Shown piece after piece: positions 18,339-26,983 of a stretch of 64,000 nt of DNA. The stretch is from Coleofasciculaceae cyanobacterium (GTDB lineage Bacteria; Cyanobacteriota; Cyanobacteriia; Cyanobacteriales; Xenococcaceae): contig DATNPK010000096.1 of assembly GCA_036703275.1 (NCBI GenBank), forward strand, positions 310,001 to 374,000. The letters run 5' to 3'. The translations under genes were made by a program, and so were the position numbers. Position 1 is the first letter of the stretch. The number at the start of each line of letters is the position of its first letter. The notes beneath the pieces were generated by a model, which saw nothing but the letters and a program-made list of their open reading frames with translations, was not told the DNA's origin and searched no databases.

Positions 18339-18641
18339 GACATCGTTATTAAACCTCTTGCATGAATTATAAATCTTGGTTAGATATAAAGTCACAAGTC
18401 AGAAATTAAAAACTAGCATCGAAAAAGTATATTTATGCAAGAGGTCTATTATTTAATTAACAACGTTTCACAAGTATGGCGATTAGCAATTTCGTAAGAT
18501 AAGATTGAGCATCAGTTAAAACGTGCTGCCTTGCTTATCTTTTAACGGTAGTGGGGTACGGCAATTGATAACTGAGATAAAATTTTACGTTGAGTTTGCC
18601 CGCTAACTCCGCAGCCGAATTGTTTAATTCATGGTTCTTGA
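18339..18641. other. Intergenic region containing a MITE
   Basis: The 303 bases between the RuvC-like gene and the TPR gene hold the 95-bp MITE described separately at 18352-18446. The remaining 195 bases are AT-rich with no open frame of note and no recognised RNA gene. Confidence 0.6.
18352..18446. mobile_element. MITE-like element with terminal inverted repeats and 5-bp target duplication
   Basis: The left end AACCTCTTGCATGAAT and the right end, read inward as GACCTCTTGCATAAAT, form near-perfect terminal inverted repeats of about 16 bp. They enclose a 95-bp AT-rich, non-coding body. The pentamer TATTA flanks both sides (18347-18351 and 18447-18451), as expected for a target-site duplication. 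There is no transposase, so a full-length relative elsewhere in the genome must have moved it. Confidence 0.7.
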
Positions 18642-20024
18642 ATGAAGACGAATGTGAAATCCTCAACCCTACTCTCACTAGACAGAAAGTCAAAAACTAA
18701 CTTTCAACAGTCTCCTAATTCTCTGACTCTGGTTCAATCAGCTAATCAAGTGGAGCGACCAAATCAGCCGCAAAAAAACACAATTTCACGTATTTATGTC
18801 GAACAGGCATGGATCTATTTTCAGGCTCAAAATTGGCAAGGCGCGATTGTTGCTTGTAAAAATGCGCTGGAATCTGATTCCAATAATGCTGATGCCTATA
18901 AGATATTGGGCAATGTTCTCAAGAGCAAGGGCAAGAAAGCTGAGGCTTTGGGAGTATATGCTAAAGCACTGGCACTCAATCCCAATTCTGCACCCATATA
19001 CGCTAATTTGGGCAGTTTTTACGCCGAACAAAAAGATTGGCAACAGGCTTTAGATTATTATCAACAGGCTGTAATTCTCGATCCTAATTTAGCTGGGGCA
19101 TATCGTAGCTTGGCACAGGTTTGGGAAGAATTGGGCGACACTAATCAAGCTTTAGAATGTTTTTGTCAAGCAGTCAATCTTGAACCTGAAAAGTTAACCT
19201 CAGCGGAATATTTTAGCTTTGGTCGAGAACTTTACCAGCAAGGTAAGGTCAAAGAAGCCAGTATTTTTTATACTCACGGGGTTCAACTGAATCCTCAAGC
19301 AAAAGCGGAACTAGCACAATTAGTTGAAATGTTGGAAGAGCTTGAAGAATGGCAACAGGCAGTAGTTTATTATCATCAGCTAATTTCTTTGTCCGATCAT
19401 AATTTAAATAGTCAAGATTCATCCCTCAAGGCTAAACCGATTAAAAAGCTGCTGTCTCATTCTAAGTTTAATCAGGCTAAAAAAGCGATCGCTCTGGCTA
19501 CTTTAGAAGCAGTAACTTCATCTTTAGCTAAAAGCACGACTCAAAAGCTACTACCCCAGGCTGAAGCTGAAACCGAACCAACCGTCAATCAGCCAGCTCA
19601 AACCAAACAGCCCAATGCTACTTCTTGGCATAATTTGGGCAGTTTATATGCTCAAAAACAACAGTGGGCAAAAGCGATTAGCTGTTATCAAGAAGCAATA
19701 CAGCTTGAGCCAAGTTCTAGTCAAACTTATCGTAACTTAGCTAAAGCCTACAGCAAAATAGGCAAACAATCTAAAGCAGCTCTGTGTTGGTACGAAGCTT
19801 TTACCTTAGAACCAGATCGAGTGAAGCCAGAAGAATATTTTAGCCTGGCAAAAAGTTTATTGCAGCAAAATCAGGTAGCTCGAGCGATCGCCTGTTTACG
19901 CCAGACAATCCGACTCAAGCCAGATTTCGCTCGAGCCTATTTAATCATGGGCAAACTATTTGAAAATCAAGGAAAATCAGCAGCAGCTCAGGCTTGTTAT
20001 GAGCGAGCTGGAAAAACAGCATAG
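18642..20024 (+). CDS. Tetratricopeptide-repeat protein
   Basis: 460 residues, with two TPR arrays separated by a low-complexity linker. The first (about 50-250) has canonical units such as ADAYKILGNVLKSKGKKAEA and APIYANLGSFYAEQKDWQQA. The linker (about 265-330) is rich in K, A, E and Q. The second array (about 330-455) includes SWHNLGSLYAQKQQWAKAIS and FARAYLIMGKLFENQGKSAA. The two arrays resemble each other, including a shared EPxxxxxEEYFSLxxxLxQQ segment, so an internal duplication is likely. No membrane segment or catalytic domain is seen. It is probably a protein-protein scaffold; cyanobacterial relatives often sit beside glycosyltransferase or sulfotransferase domains, but none is present here. 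Confidence 0.85.
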   Translation: MKTNVKSSTLLSLDRKSKTNFQQSPNSLTLVQSANQVERPNQPQKNTISRIYVEQAWIYFQAQNWQGAIVACKNALESDSNNADAYKILGNVLKSKGKKAEALGVYAKALALNPNSAPIYANLGSFYAEQKDWQQALDYYQQAVILDPNLAGAYRSLAQVWEELGDTNQALECFCQAVNLEPEKLTSAEYFSFGRELYQQGKVKEASIFYTHGVQLNPQAKAELAQLVEMLEELEEWQQAVVYYHQLISLSDHNLNSQDSSLKAKPIKKLLSHSKFNQAKKAIALATLEAVTSSLAKSTTQKLLPQAEAETEPTVNQPAQTKQPNATSWHNLGSLYAQKQQWAKAISCYQEAIQLEPSSSQTYRNLAKAYSKIGKQSKAALCWYEAFTLEPDRVKPEEYFSLAKSLLQQNQVARAIACLRQTIRLKPDFARAYLIMGKLFENQGKSAAAQACYERAGKTA

Positions 20025-20123
20025 AGTTGGAGAATTGGGGCTAAAAACTCGGGATTTTCCTGCTATTATGCCCCGTTTCCCTGAGAAGCGAAGATTATGT
20101 TTTGACTAAATCAGGATCTCTTG

Positions 20124-20888
20124 TTACTTGTCAAGTTGAGAACGTAATTCGTCTAGTTCGGCATCAATTACGGCATCTTGGGGTTTGGCGGTAGTTTCGG
20201 CTGCTTCCAATTTAGGAGTTTCTGCGCTCGTACCAGATAGTTGAGCTTTCATCGCTGCTAGTTCGTCATCAACGCCACTACCTGCCTCTAATGCTGCAAA
20301 CTGTTGTTCGATGCCTGTGCCACCTAATTCTCCTGCGGATTCCGACTCTGCCTCTAACTGCATCACCTTATCTTCCATTCGCTCAAATGCACCCATGGCG
20401 CTACTGGTACCCATGTTGTTCACTGAATCCTGTAGCTGTTTATTAGCCTTGGCTGCGTTGGCTCTGGCTCGAAGCATATCTTTTTTGGTTTTAGCTTCGG
20501 ATATCTTGCTCTCAAGGGCAATCAAATTACGCTTAAGACTAGTAACCTGGCCACTCTGTTGATCTAACTGTGTTTTTAAACTGTTGGCAGTATCGCTAAA
20601 TGATTTTTTGCGTACCAGTGCTTCGCGAGCTAGGTTTTCATCACCTTTAGATAGTGCTAATTGCGCTCTTTGCTGCCAAGTATTAGCTTCGGAATGATTT
20701 TTATTATATTGCTGCTCGGTGCGTTTTTGCGTAGCAATCGATCTGGCAACAGCTTGACGCAGCTGTACTAGGTCTTCTTGCATATCAATTACCGCTTGTT
20801 CGAGAACTTTTTCTGGATCTTCAGCTTTACTGACTAAATCGTTAATATTGGCTCTAACAACTCTGCTAAGGCGATCGAATAATCCCAT
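20124..20888 (-). CDS. vipp1: Vipp1/IM30 (PspA family) membrane-remodelling protein
   Basis: A 254-residue PspA/IM30 protein. The N-terminal amphipathic helix GLFDRLSRVVRANINDLVSK is followed by long coiled-coil helices (about 25-185). A C-terminal extension contains DELAAMKAQLSG and ends in VIDAELDELRSQLDK. That extra terminal helix distinguishes Vipp1 from bacterial PspA. Vipp1 forms ESCRT-III-like rods and rings that build and protect thylakoid membranes. It is a single gene on the minus strand with about 235 bases before the next feature. Confidence 0.9.
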   Translation of the reverse strand: MGLFDRLSRVVRANINDLVSKAEDPEKVLEQAVIDMQEDLVQLRQAVARSIATQKRTEQQYNKNHSEANTWQQRAQLALSKGDENLAREALVRKKSFSDTANSLKTQLDQQSGQVTSLKRNLIALESKISEAKTKKDMLRARANAAKANKQLQDSVNNMGTSSAMGAFERMEDKVMQLEAESESAGELGGTGIEQQFAALEAGSGVDDELAAMKAQLSGTSAETPKLEAAETTAKPQDAVIDAELDELRSQLDK

Positions 20889-21094
20889 GACTTGTATATC
20901 TTTTAATCGTTTACAAAAGAGTATAGGTTCGGCAGACTCCAGGATACTAAGTCCACCACAAATTGTTGATTAAGAGAGTGATATTGCTCTTCACGTCTCT
21001 AGTGTGACATATTCTCTTAGTGTACTGTCGATCTCAAAATAATAAAACGTACTGCTACCTTAAAAATATCCACTCTTTTTAAGTGGAAAACTAA

Positions 21095-21541
21095 ATTAAT
21101 TTCTATGCTAATTTATTTCAGGCTAATTTGACCCAAGCTAATTTGGTTCAAGCTCAGGCACAAGCCAGCAATTTTGCTCAATCTATTTTAACTGGAGCTT
21201 GTTTAGAAAATTTACGAATTAATCGGCAATCATCCTTTGAACAAGTGACTTGTCAATATCTTTATTTGAAATACTATCAAAGACGACGTGTACCCCAAAG
21301 CAATCAACGAAACTTAACTTCCGAAGAGTTTAATTCAACCATTGATGATTTGTTGGGTTCAATCAACGTCGTGTTTAACGATAGGATTAATTGGGATGTT
21401 TTTCGTCGTGGTTTTAGAAACTTACAGCGACAATATCTAGCTCAAGCAATTAGAATTAAGGCGATTAAAGTTCTCTGTGATCGACGCTTTCTAATTAAGA
21501 TTAGAGTTTTTCTTGGATCGGAAGTTGACGCTATTAAATAA
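21095..21541 (+). pseudogene. Fragment of a pentapeptide-repeat protein
   Basis: The frame opens after a stop at 21092 and reads YANLFQANLTQANLVQAQAQ, i.e. the last A(N/D)LxxA pentapeptide repeats of a beta-helix. A tail of about 110 residues follows (FEQVTCQYLYLKYYQRRRVP and onward) of the kind found at the end of cyanobacterial pentapeptide proteins. No ATG or GTG precedes the repeats; the first possible start is a TTG at 21128, already inside them. The gene therefore appears to have lost its 5' part. A 6-bp hairpin (TCCACT/AGTGGA, near 21070-21088) sits just upstream. An unusual-start short protein cannot be excluded. Confidence 0.6.
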
Positions 21542-21640
21542 TATTTAATACGTAATTATGAATCAATATTATTAGCAGAAACTGGTTGAATATGGTTAAT
21601 AACAATAGAGGAGGTTAAATAGAGATATTATAAAAACCAA

Positions 21641-22399
21641 CTAATCAAAAGGATATACCTGAGCCCTAAACTCTTCAGTTTTTAGCTGAGATACAAATTT
21701 ATCTGCCTGTTCCCTGCTGGTAAATGCTCCCAGATATATGAATACTCCCTCAGGAAAATTAACTAAAGAAACTTGCTTTACTTTTTGTTGGGCTGAAGCT
21801 AAAGAACGATCGCCTGTATATTCTGACAAAATATAAAAATATGGAGAATTAACTGAGGATAAGGCTGCGGTATTATTAATCGGAGCCAGAGCAGGGCTAA
21901 TCGGCTCAATGACTGATGATTCTTCCACCATGTCTTGAGCAGTTTTAAGTAAGCTTAGAGTACTAAGATTGAGAGGCACAAATTCCTCGGTGGCTAGATT
22001 AGCAGTACCTACAGTAGGTACTGCTTCTACGGGATTAATGTTAGCTGCTGAAAGGTGGTTGCGCCAAACAACTGCTCCTGAGATTAAATTGGCTAAAAAG
22101 ATAATAGCGATCGCGCTAATACTCCAAGGATTCAGTAAATTATCTAGCCAATTGCGATCGCGATATTCGATTTTAGTTAGCCCAGACTCTGATGTCAATT
22201 TTGTTTTTAATGCTTTTGGCTGCTCTAATTCAGCATTTAAAAACAACTTGGGCGCGCTTGGCTGATTGTTAGATTGAGCGGATTTATTTCTGTAAGGATT
22301 AAAAATATTGATCGTTCCCGTGGTAAAAGGCTTGTGAATGATACTAGACTTTAACTGAGGATTGGTTTTTGATTTCTGATGTCGATTGTTAGAGTTCAT
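21641..22399 (-). CDS. SPOR-domain membrane protein
   Basis: 252 residues: a basic, Ser/Asn/Gln-rich cytoplasmic N-terminus (1-90), one membrane segment (SISAIAIIFLANLISGAVVW, about 93-112), a linker, and a C-terminal SPOR-like domain. That domain has the pattern YFYILSEYTG, then VFIYLGAFTSREQADKFVSQ, ending in FRAQVYPFD. SPOR domains bind denuded peptidoglycan and are common in cell-division and cell-wall proteins. The protein would be a bitopic inner-membrane protein facing the periplasm. A role in septation or wall remodelling is inferred from the domain only. Confidence 0.75.
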   Translation of the reverse strand: MNSNNRHQKSKTNPQLKSSIIHKPFTTGTINIFNPYRNKSAQSNNQPSAPKLFLNAELEQPKALKTKLTSESGLTKIEYRDRNWLDNLLNPWSISAIAIIFLANLISGAVVWRNHLSAANINPVEAVPTVGTANLATEEFVPLNLSTLSLLKTAQDMVEESSVIEPISPALAPINNTAALSSVNSPYFYILSEYTGDRSLASAQQKVKQVSLVNFPEGVFIYLGAFTSREQADKFVSQLKTEEFRAQVYPFD

Positions 22400-22984
22400 A
22401 GAGAAGAGATAGTTATTAACTCGATCTAAATCAAATTAAATAGCTAAAGCTGCTATTGGTCACTTGTTAGTAGTTGTCGTGTTTTCCGCCAAATTGATCT
22501 TCGTTAACTTGGCAAATGATATTTTCTTTCGCTTTGGCTAGAATATTTAACGCCAAAATAAAGACTTAATTTTAGGCAAAAATATAGCTTAACTTCTCCA
22601 ATAAAAAACCGCCCTAGTATCGCTACGCTGAAGTTAGAAGTCCCATATGCCCGTGCATGATTCCCTTCGGTCTCGGAGCGGTATGCTAAAGCCCGTGCAT
22701 GATTCACGGATAAACCGCACTCCGCCCTTCGGTCACATTTGCGAAGCTTATCATGCACGGACTAGCCCTAAAGGATTAGCGCCTGGAGGCGCGTCCTTCG
22801 CGTCGTCCGTAATAGACAAGGGGATAACATCAGAAGTATTTAATTGCGGGGTTTCTAGGATTGACTAATGGTGGATTTATTTACGCCCACGTCTATTAGT
22901 AACAAAATAAACTTACATAAAATACGTTTCTTTCTTCGAGCATAATCTAATCAATTTTTTTTACTTACGACTGTTGACCAATTA
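22400..22984. other. Intergenic region with a repeat cluster, no gene
   Basis: No convincing coding region is present in 585 bases. Short frames on both strands (about 22504-22758 and 22647-22868) are produced by the GC-rich repeats at 22641-22812 and have no protein-like composition. The flanks are AT-rich. Confidence 0.6.
22641..22812. repeat. Cluster of nested short direct and inverted repeats
   Basis: GCCCGTGCATGATTC occurs at 22650-22664 and 22691-22705. Its core recurs inverted at 22750-22760 (TCATGCACGG). CCCTTCGGTC occurs at about 22664 and 22715. From about 22763 the sequence CCCTAAAGGATTAGCGCC joins the interspersed family also seen at 10711 and 28459. The block is much more GC-rich than its surroundings and can fold extensively. 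Confidence 0.65.
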
Positions 22985-23203
22985 TTAACCACCTAAAATT
23001 AACTGTTGAAGACGCGTGACTATCTGCATCATCTCCTGAATAATTTCTTGGGAATCGACCCCAAACGCAACTTGGAGTAATAGCAAAATTGCTAAAATTA
23101 TTAGTACTGTCTTGATAGTTGACTTAAAAACCTTGATTAACCATGTAAACAAAAGCAATAAAATAATTACTGCTGCGATCGGAATAATTATTTCTAACGA
23201 CAT
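22985..23203 (-). CDS. Small two-helix membrane protein
   Basis: 72 residues with two closely spaced hydrophobic segments: IIIPIAAVIILLLLFTWLIK (4-23) and VLIILAILLLLQVAFGV (33-49). An amphipathic C-terminal helix follows (IIQEMMQIVTRLQQLILGG). Composition and layout are consistent with a real small membrane protein. I do not recognise a named family, and there is no operon partner. Confidence 0.6.
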   Translation of the reverse strand: MSLEIIIPIAAVIILLLLFTWLIKVFKSTIKTVLIILAILLLLQVAFGVDSQEIIQEMMQIVTRLQQLILGG

Positions 23204-23345
23204 AAACTTGGTAATCGAAGATTAAAGATAGTGCAGTTGAAAATTTCGACCAACGGTCAAAGATTATCTCATACTAAATCCTGTTGAGATACACTGGGTA
23301 AAAATTGAGTCAAGGCAAGTTTTTAGCCTAGTTAAAACTACTTAC

Positions 23346-23594
23346 CTAAAGTAGGTTTTCCGAATCGGATTGTAGGATAAGGTATAAATTTAGTCTGACA
23401 AAAAAAAGAGAGGGAAAATATTCCCTCTCCTGGCACTGTAATTTTTCTGGTTTTCGCTCCGCTGGTGTTTTTAATTTTTGGCGGAGCATTTGCTCCCTTT
23501 TACGTAACTGTCTTGCCCTAGCAGAGCCACCTTGACCTTTATCGTTACGTCCTCTTTTACGTGGGGATTCCCAGCGTTTTAGTCGTTCAACCAT
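23346..23594 (-). CDS. Small basic protein; 3' end runs through a terminator
   Basis: 82 residues. The first 45 are strongly basic and helical (VERLKRWESPRKRGRNDKGQ then SARARQLRKREQMLRQKLK) and look like a genuine small nucleic-acid-associated or ribosome-associated protein. The last 25 residues are encoded by a perfect rho-independent terminator (23400-23429) and the AT-rich DNA beyond it, so the natural stop may have been lost. The gene begins 24 bases after larE on the same strand and is probably co-transcribed with it. The function is unknown. Confidence 0.55.
   Translation of the reverse strand: MVERLKRWESPRKRGRNDKGQGGSARARQLRKREQMLRQKLKTPAERKPEKLQCQEREYFPSLFFVRLNLYLILQSDSENLL
23400..23429 (-). 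terminator. Rho-independent terminator inside the 3' end of a small ORF
   Basis: On the minus strand a perfect 9-bp stem, GAGAGGGAA / TTCCCTCTC, closes a 4-base loop and is followed by eight T residues. It should end transcription of the larE-small protein unit. Confidence 0.85.
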
Positions 23595-23618
23595 ATTTTT
23601 TGACCTATACTACTATAC

Positions 23619-24422
23619 TTATTGTAGCACTTGGTTTAATTTCCCACTACGATAACCTTCTAAATCCAGAGTTACATAGATAAATCCTAGATCTTGAAAC
23701 GTTTTGACCAATTCAGGTAAATTAACTTGCTGAACAAACTGAGTAATATTTGATGCGGGTAATTCAATTTTGGCCGTGTCATCCTGAGAACGTACTCTCA
23801 GATTATCATAGCCAAGCTGGCGCAGGTAAATTTCTGCCCTGCCCACGCGCTGTAATTTGGTGACGGTAATTGCTTCACCATAAGGAAAACGGGAGCTAAG
23901 ACAAGGTTGCGCTGGCTTATCCCACCACGCCAAACCCAAACTACGAGAAATCTCTCTAACTTCTACTTTACTAACTCCTACTTCCGCTAAGGGCGATCGC
24001 GCTCCTCGTTCTTTTGCTGCTTGAATACCTGGGCGATAATCGTGGAGATCGTCAGCATTTACCCCATCCACCACGTAAGGATAGCCACGCTTTAAGGCTA
24101 GAGGTTTTAAAGTGTCGTGAAGTTCACTTTTACAAAAATAGCAGCGATTAACAGGGTTAGAAGTGTAATCGGGATTATTCATTTCATGAGTTTCTACTAG
24201 CTCATGTTTGATGCCGATTTGTGCTGCTTGGGTTTGAGCATCAATTAGTTCTTCAGGTAGCAGCGAAGGGGATACGGCAGTTATTGCCAAAGCGCGATCG
24301 CCTAAAACATCATGGGCGATTTTTGCCACTAAAGTACTGTCTACCCCCCCTGAATAAGCAACTAAGGCTTGTTCCATGCCTCGAAATAAACTTTTTAACT
24401 CTGCTAATTTCTGTTCGCTCAT
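23619..24422 (-). CDS. larE: ATP-dependent sacrificial sulfur transferase LarE
   Basis: 267 residues from the ATG at 24422 (MSEQKL); a TTG 18 bases upstream is less likely. The PP-loop ATP-pyrophosphatase motif is VAYSGGVDSTLVAKI (about residues 22-36). NRCYFCKSELHD (about 112) holds cysteines of the type that donate sulfur in some LarE proteins. WWDKPAQPCLSSRFPYGEAI (about 170-190) is also characteristic. LarE supplies sulfur for the nickel-pincer nucleotide cofactor of lactate racemase. LarB, LarC and LarA are not in this window, so the LarE-type name rests on sequence alone. A small basic protein gene follows directly. Confidence 0.85.
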   Translation of the reverse strand: MSEQKLAELKSLFRGMEQALVAYSGGVDSTLVAKIAHDVLGDRALAITAVSPSLLPEELIDAQTQAAQIGIKHELVETHEMNNPDYTSNPVNRCYFCKSELHDTLKPLALKRGYPYVVDGVNADDLHDYRPGIQAAKERGARSPLAEVGVSKVEVREISRSLGLAWWDKPAQPCLSSRFPYGEAITVTKLQRVGRAEIYLRQLGYDNLRVRSQDDTAKIELPASNITQFVQQVNLPELVKTFQDLGFIYVTLDLEGYRSGKLNQVLQ

Positions 24423-24536
24423 GACCCAACTATCAACCAATCATTAACTATTGTTATCGTATCTAATCTCAAGTACTCTGTGTTTGAGGTGAATTATCTG
24501 TACTCGCTGATTACGCCTTCATTATCTAGCTGTTGA

Positions 24537-25757
24537 CTAATTAAATTGATACTGCGGAATCGTCAGAGTAAAACAACTGCCTTTGTCTAGTTTTGAAGTC
24601 ACCATAATGTCTCCACCGTGAAGTTGAGCTAGCTTTTTAGACAGCGTTAATCCTAAACCAGTGTTTTCATGATGATTTGTAATTTGCGGAAAAGGTTGAA
24701 ATAGTTTGCTCATATTCTCCTTGGAGATTCCCGTTCCCGTATCTATGACAGCAAAGTGCAGATCATCATCTTGAAGACTTACTTTTAAGATTACTGAACC
24801 GCGATCGGTAAACTTAATCGCGTTGCTAAGTAAGTTAATCAAAATTTGTTTCAGACGTATTGAGTCGGCGACACAAAAATCAATCTTGTCATCTAATTCA
24901 AAATCTAGCTTCAATCCTTTAATTTTCGCTTTTTCGGCAACCATTAAGATAGATGCCTGACAAATTTCCACCACAGCGATTCTTTCCAAATCTAGGGTTT
25001 CTTTATTAGCATCAATTTTGGTAATTTCTAAATAGTTTTTAACCAGAGCCAGCAAATGTTCCCCTGAATCAACTAAAAAGCCAGCGTATTCTTTTTGTTT
25101 ATCATTTAGCTTGCCATAATACTGTTCTTTCAAAGCTCTGGCAAAGCCGATTATGGCAGCAATTGGACTCCTAAACTCGTGAACCAAATGAGAAATATGT
25201 TCGTGTCTTGCCTGCTCTTGCTCGTGCCAACTTGGCTGTTGCGCTTCTAAATGGCGAATTTTTTGTTGCTGTTGCTCAATTAAATTTTGTTGCTGCTTAA
25301 TTATTGCTCGTTGGCTAGCAAAATTATATAAAGTCTTTTCTAAAGTATTGGGTAGTCGCTCCAGCTTGTGTCTTAGTATATATCCACTAACTCCCGACTG
25401 AATCAATTTTACGGCTCGTTCATCACCTAAAGTATCTGTAATTAAAATTAGGGGAGTATCTGGATGAATATGACACCAGCACTGAAGTGTTTCAATTAAA
25501 GAGCGATCGCTGTTCTGGTCAGGAATTTGAATGTAATCATACAAAATCGCACTGTAATTTAATTGAGGCAGCTTTTCACTTAAGTGTTGAGTATCGATCA
25601 GATCGTAAGTAAAATTGATGTTTGCCGTATGTAAAGAATTGGCGATCGCCTTAAAATTGTCAGTCCGATCTGAAATTATGAGAAGATTCACTTTGCTGAG
25701 TGCTGTTGCTCTTGACTGTAGCTGTAAAATTGACCCAGAACTTTCTAACATAATCAT
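24537..25757 (-). CDS. Sensor histidine kinase with N-terminal receiver-like domain
   Basis: About 406 residues, with in-frame ATGs at 25757 and 25751. Residues 20-145 resemble a receiver domain (VNLLIISDRTDNFKAIANSL, AILYDYIQIP, PLILITD, SGVSGYILR). A coiled coil follows (about 150-185), then HisKA with the H-box HLVHEFRSPIAAIIGFARAL (His about 192). The HATPase_c domain has the N-box QILINLLSNAIKFTD, G1 VIDTGTGIS and G2 GLGLTLSK. There is no membrane segment, so it is a cytoplasmic kinase. No partner response regulator is adjacent. In cyanobacteria such orphan kinases with an N-terminal receiver are common phosphorelay members; the signal is unknown. Confidence 0.88.
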   Translation of the reverse strand: MIMLESSGSILQLQSRATALSKVNLLIISDRTDNFKAIANSLHTANINFTYDLIDTQHLSEKLPQLNYSAILYDYIQIPDQNSDRSLIETLQCWCHIHPDTPLILITDTLGDERAVKLIQSGVSGYILRHKLERLPNTLEKTLYNFASQRAIIKQQQNLIEQQQQKIRHLEAQQPSWHEQEQARHEHISHLVHEFRSPIAAIIGFARALKEQYYGKLNDKQKEYAGFLVDSGEHLLALVKNYLEITKIDANKETLDLERIAVVEICQASILMVAEKAKIKGLKLDFELDDKIDFCVADSIRLKQILINLLSNAIKFTDRGSVILKVSLQDDDLHFAVIDTGTGISKENMSKLFQPFPQITNHHENTGLGLTLSKKLAQLHGGDIMVTSKLDKGSCFTLTIPQYQFN

Positions 25758-26045
25758 CAATGTTGCTCAAGAGTTATGCGTGTATTCAACAGATTTACTA
25801 TTTATGATATCGAGCGATTTTAAAGAGCAATCTCATTTGTAGAAAAGTTTTTATTTATTGCCTCTGTGTCAAACAATAAGTAAAGGTTAAGCTAAAATTT
25901 ACGATATTTTTTAGCAATTTACTACTCAGGGTTTAAGAGATCAAACATTTAATTAGAGCATATTTCACGGTGACAAAAATAGCTACAGCTCAAAAATTAT
26001 TAGATATTATTGTCTAAAAATTGAGGTTATGCTAGATATTATTAC

Positions 26046-26819
26046 TTAAAATTCTTTTTGAGCAAAGATCATCATTGAAATAATTAACAGTAAAGTAGTG
26101 TAAAGTAAACCATATAAAGCATGGCTGATTAACTCGGTAGAATTTGGTAGTAGACCATAAACTGCTTCATTTTTTAGATCTAGCCGCGAAAGATTGGGCA
26201 GCACTAAATACAGACTGGTAGTCAAACTCTCGATACTGGCATTCTTACTGAGTTTTCCCAATTCAACTAAATCTTCACTGAAGTGACCCATTAAATAAAC
26301 TCCAAAGCTAAGTAAAGTAGCGAGAATTGAACTAGTAAAGACACCAAATAGAATCGATACTGCGTTAATAAGAGCTAGTTGAATTAATAAAAAAACTCCC
26401 GCGGTGATTAGCGCGCTGGTAGGATAGCTAATCTCAGCCAGACTTAGCATAGCTAAATAAATTGTCATCATAATTGAAATCGTCACTGCCAATACTGCGG
26501 TAAGTCCCAAATGTTTACCTAGTATTAATTCAGCACGGCTAATTGGTTTAGGAATCAGCATCAGCAGAGTACGTTTTTCAATCTCTTTATTAATTAATGC
26601 CGTTCCGACAAAGATCGCCACAATCACGCTTAAAATAGCGATCGCACCAATGCCAAAATCTAAGAGAATCTTTTCATGAGTTCCCGCAGCAATTTCAGGA
26701 ATAATTCTTTGAGCCAAAATCAACAGTAGAGAAAAGAAACCGATAAAATAAAGAATGCGATCGCGGATAACTTCTTTAAAACCATTGTTGGCAATGGTAA
26801 AAACTCTGATCAAATTCAT
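26046..26819 (-). CDS. ABC-2 type transporter permease
   Basis: 257 residues with six hydrophobic segments (about 22-42, 58-78, 105-130, 140-165, 170-190 and 232-252). The N-terminus (VFTIANNGFKEVIRDRILYF) and EKRTLLMLIPKPISRAELIL are characteristic of ABC-2 permeases of the NosY/NatB type. It needs an ATPase partner, and none is adjacent. In cyanobacteria this permease is often encoded alone. The substrate is unknown; export is the usual direction for the class. Confidence 0.8.
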   Translation of the reverse strand: MNLIRVFTIANNGFKEVIRDRILYFIGFFSLLLILAQRIIPEIAAGTHEKILLDFGIGAIAILSVIVAIFVGTALINKEIEKRTLLMLIPKPISRAELILGKHLGLTAVLAVTISIMMTIYLAMLSLAEISYPTSALITAGVFLLIQLALINAVSILFGVFTSSILATLLSFGVYLMGHFSEDLVELGKLSKNASIESLTTSLYLVLPNLSRLDLKNEAVYGLLPNSTELISHALYGLLYTTLLLIISMMIFAQKEF

Positions 26820-26983
26820 TGGTTAACAGAACTGCAAACATATTTCAGGGTTTACACTGTTATTATTCCCAAACTAAGTTCAAAACATATCATTATTTAT
26901 ATATTTGTCCGTAATTTCCACTTTTGATGGTTAAAAAGTTTGATCGCCAGTTAGAAAAATCAGATCTTACAATAACTAACACC

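Noticed and set aside
22641-22812. CRISPR-like array.
   Set aside because: Repeats are few, unevenly spaced and partly inverted, and no cas gene is in the window.
22504-22868. Two short frames on opposite strands over the repeat island.
   Set aside because: Their peptides are translations of the nested repeats and have no protein-like pattern.
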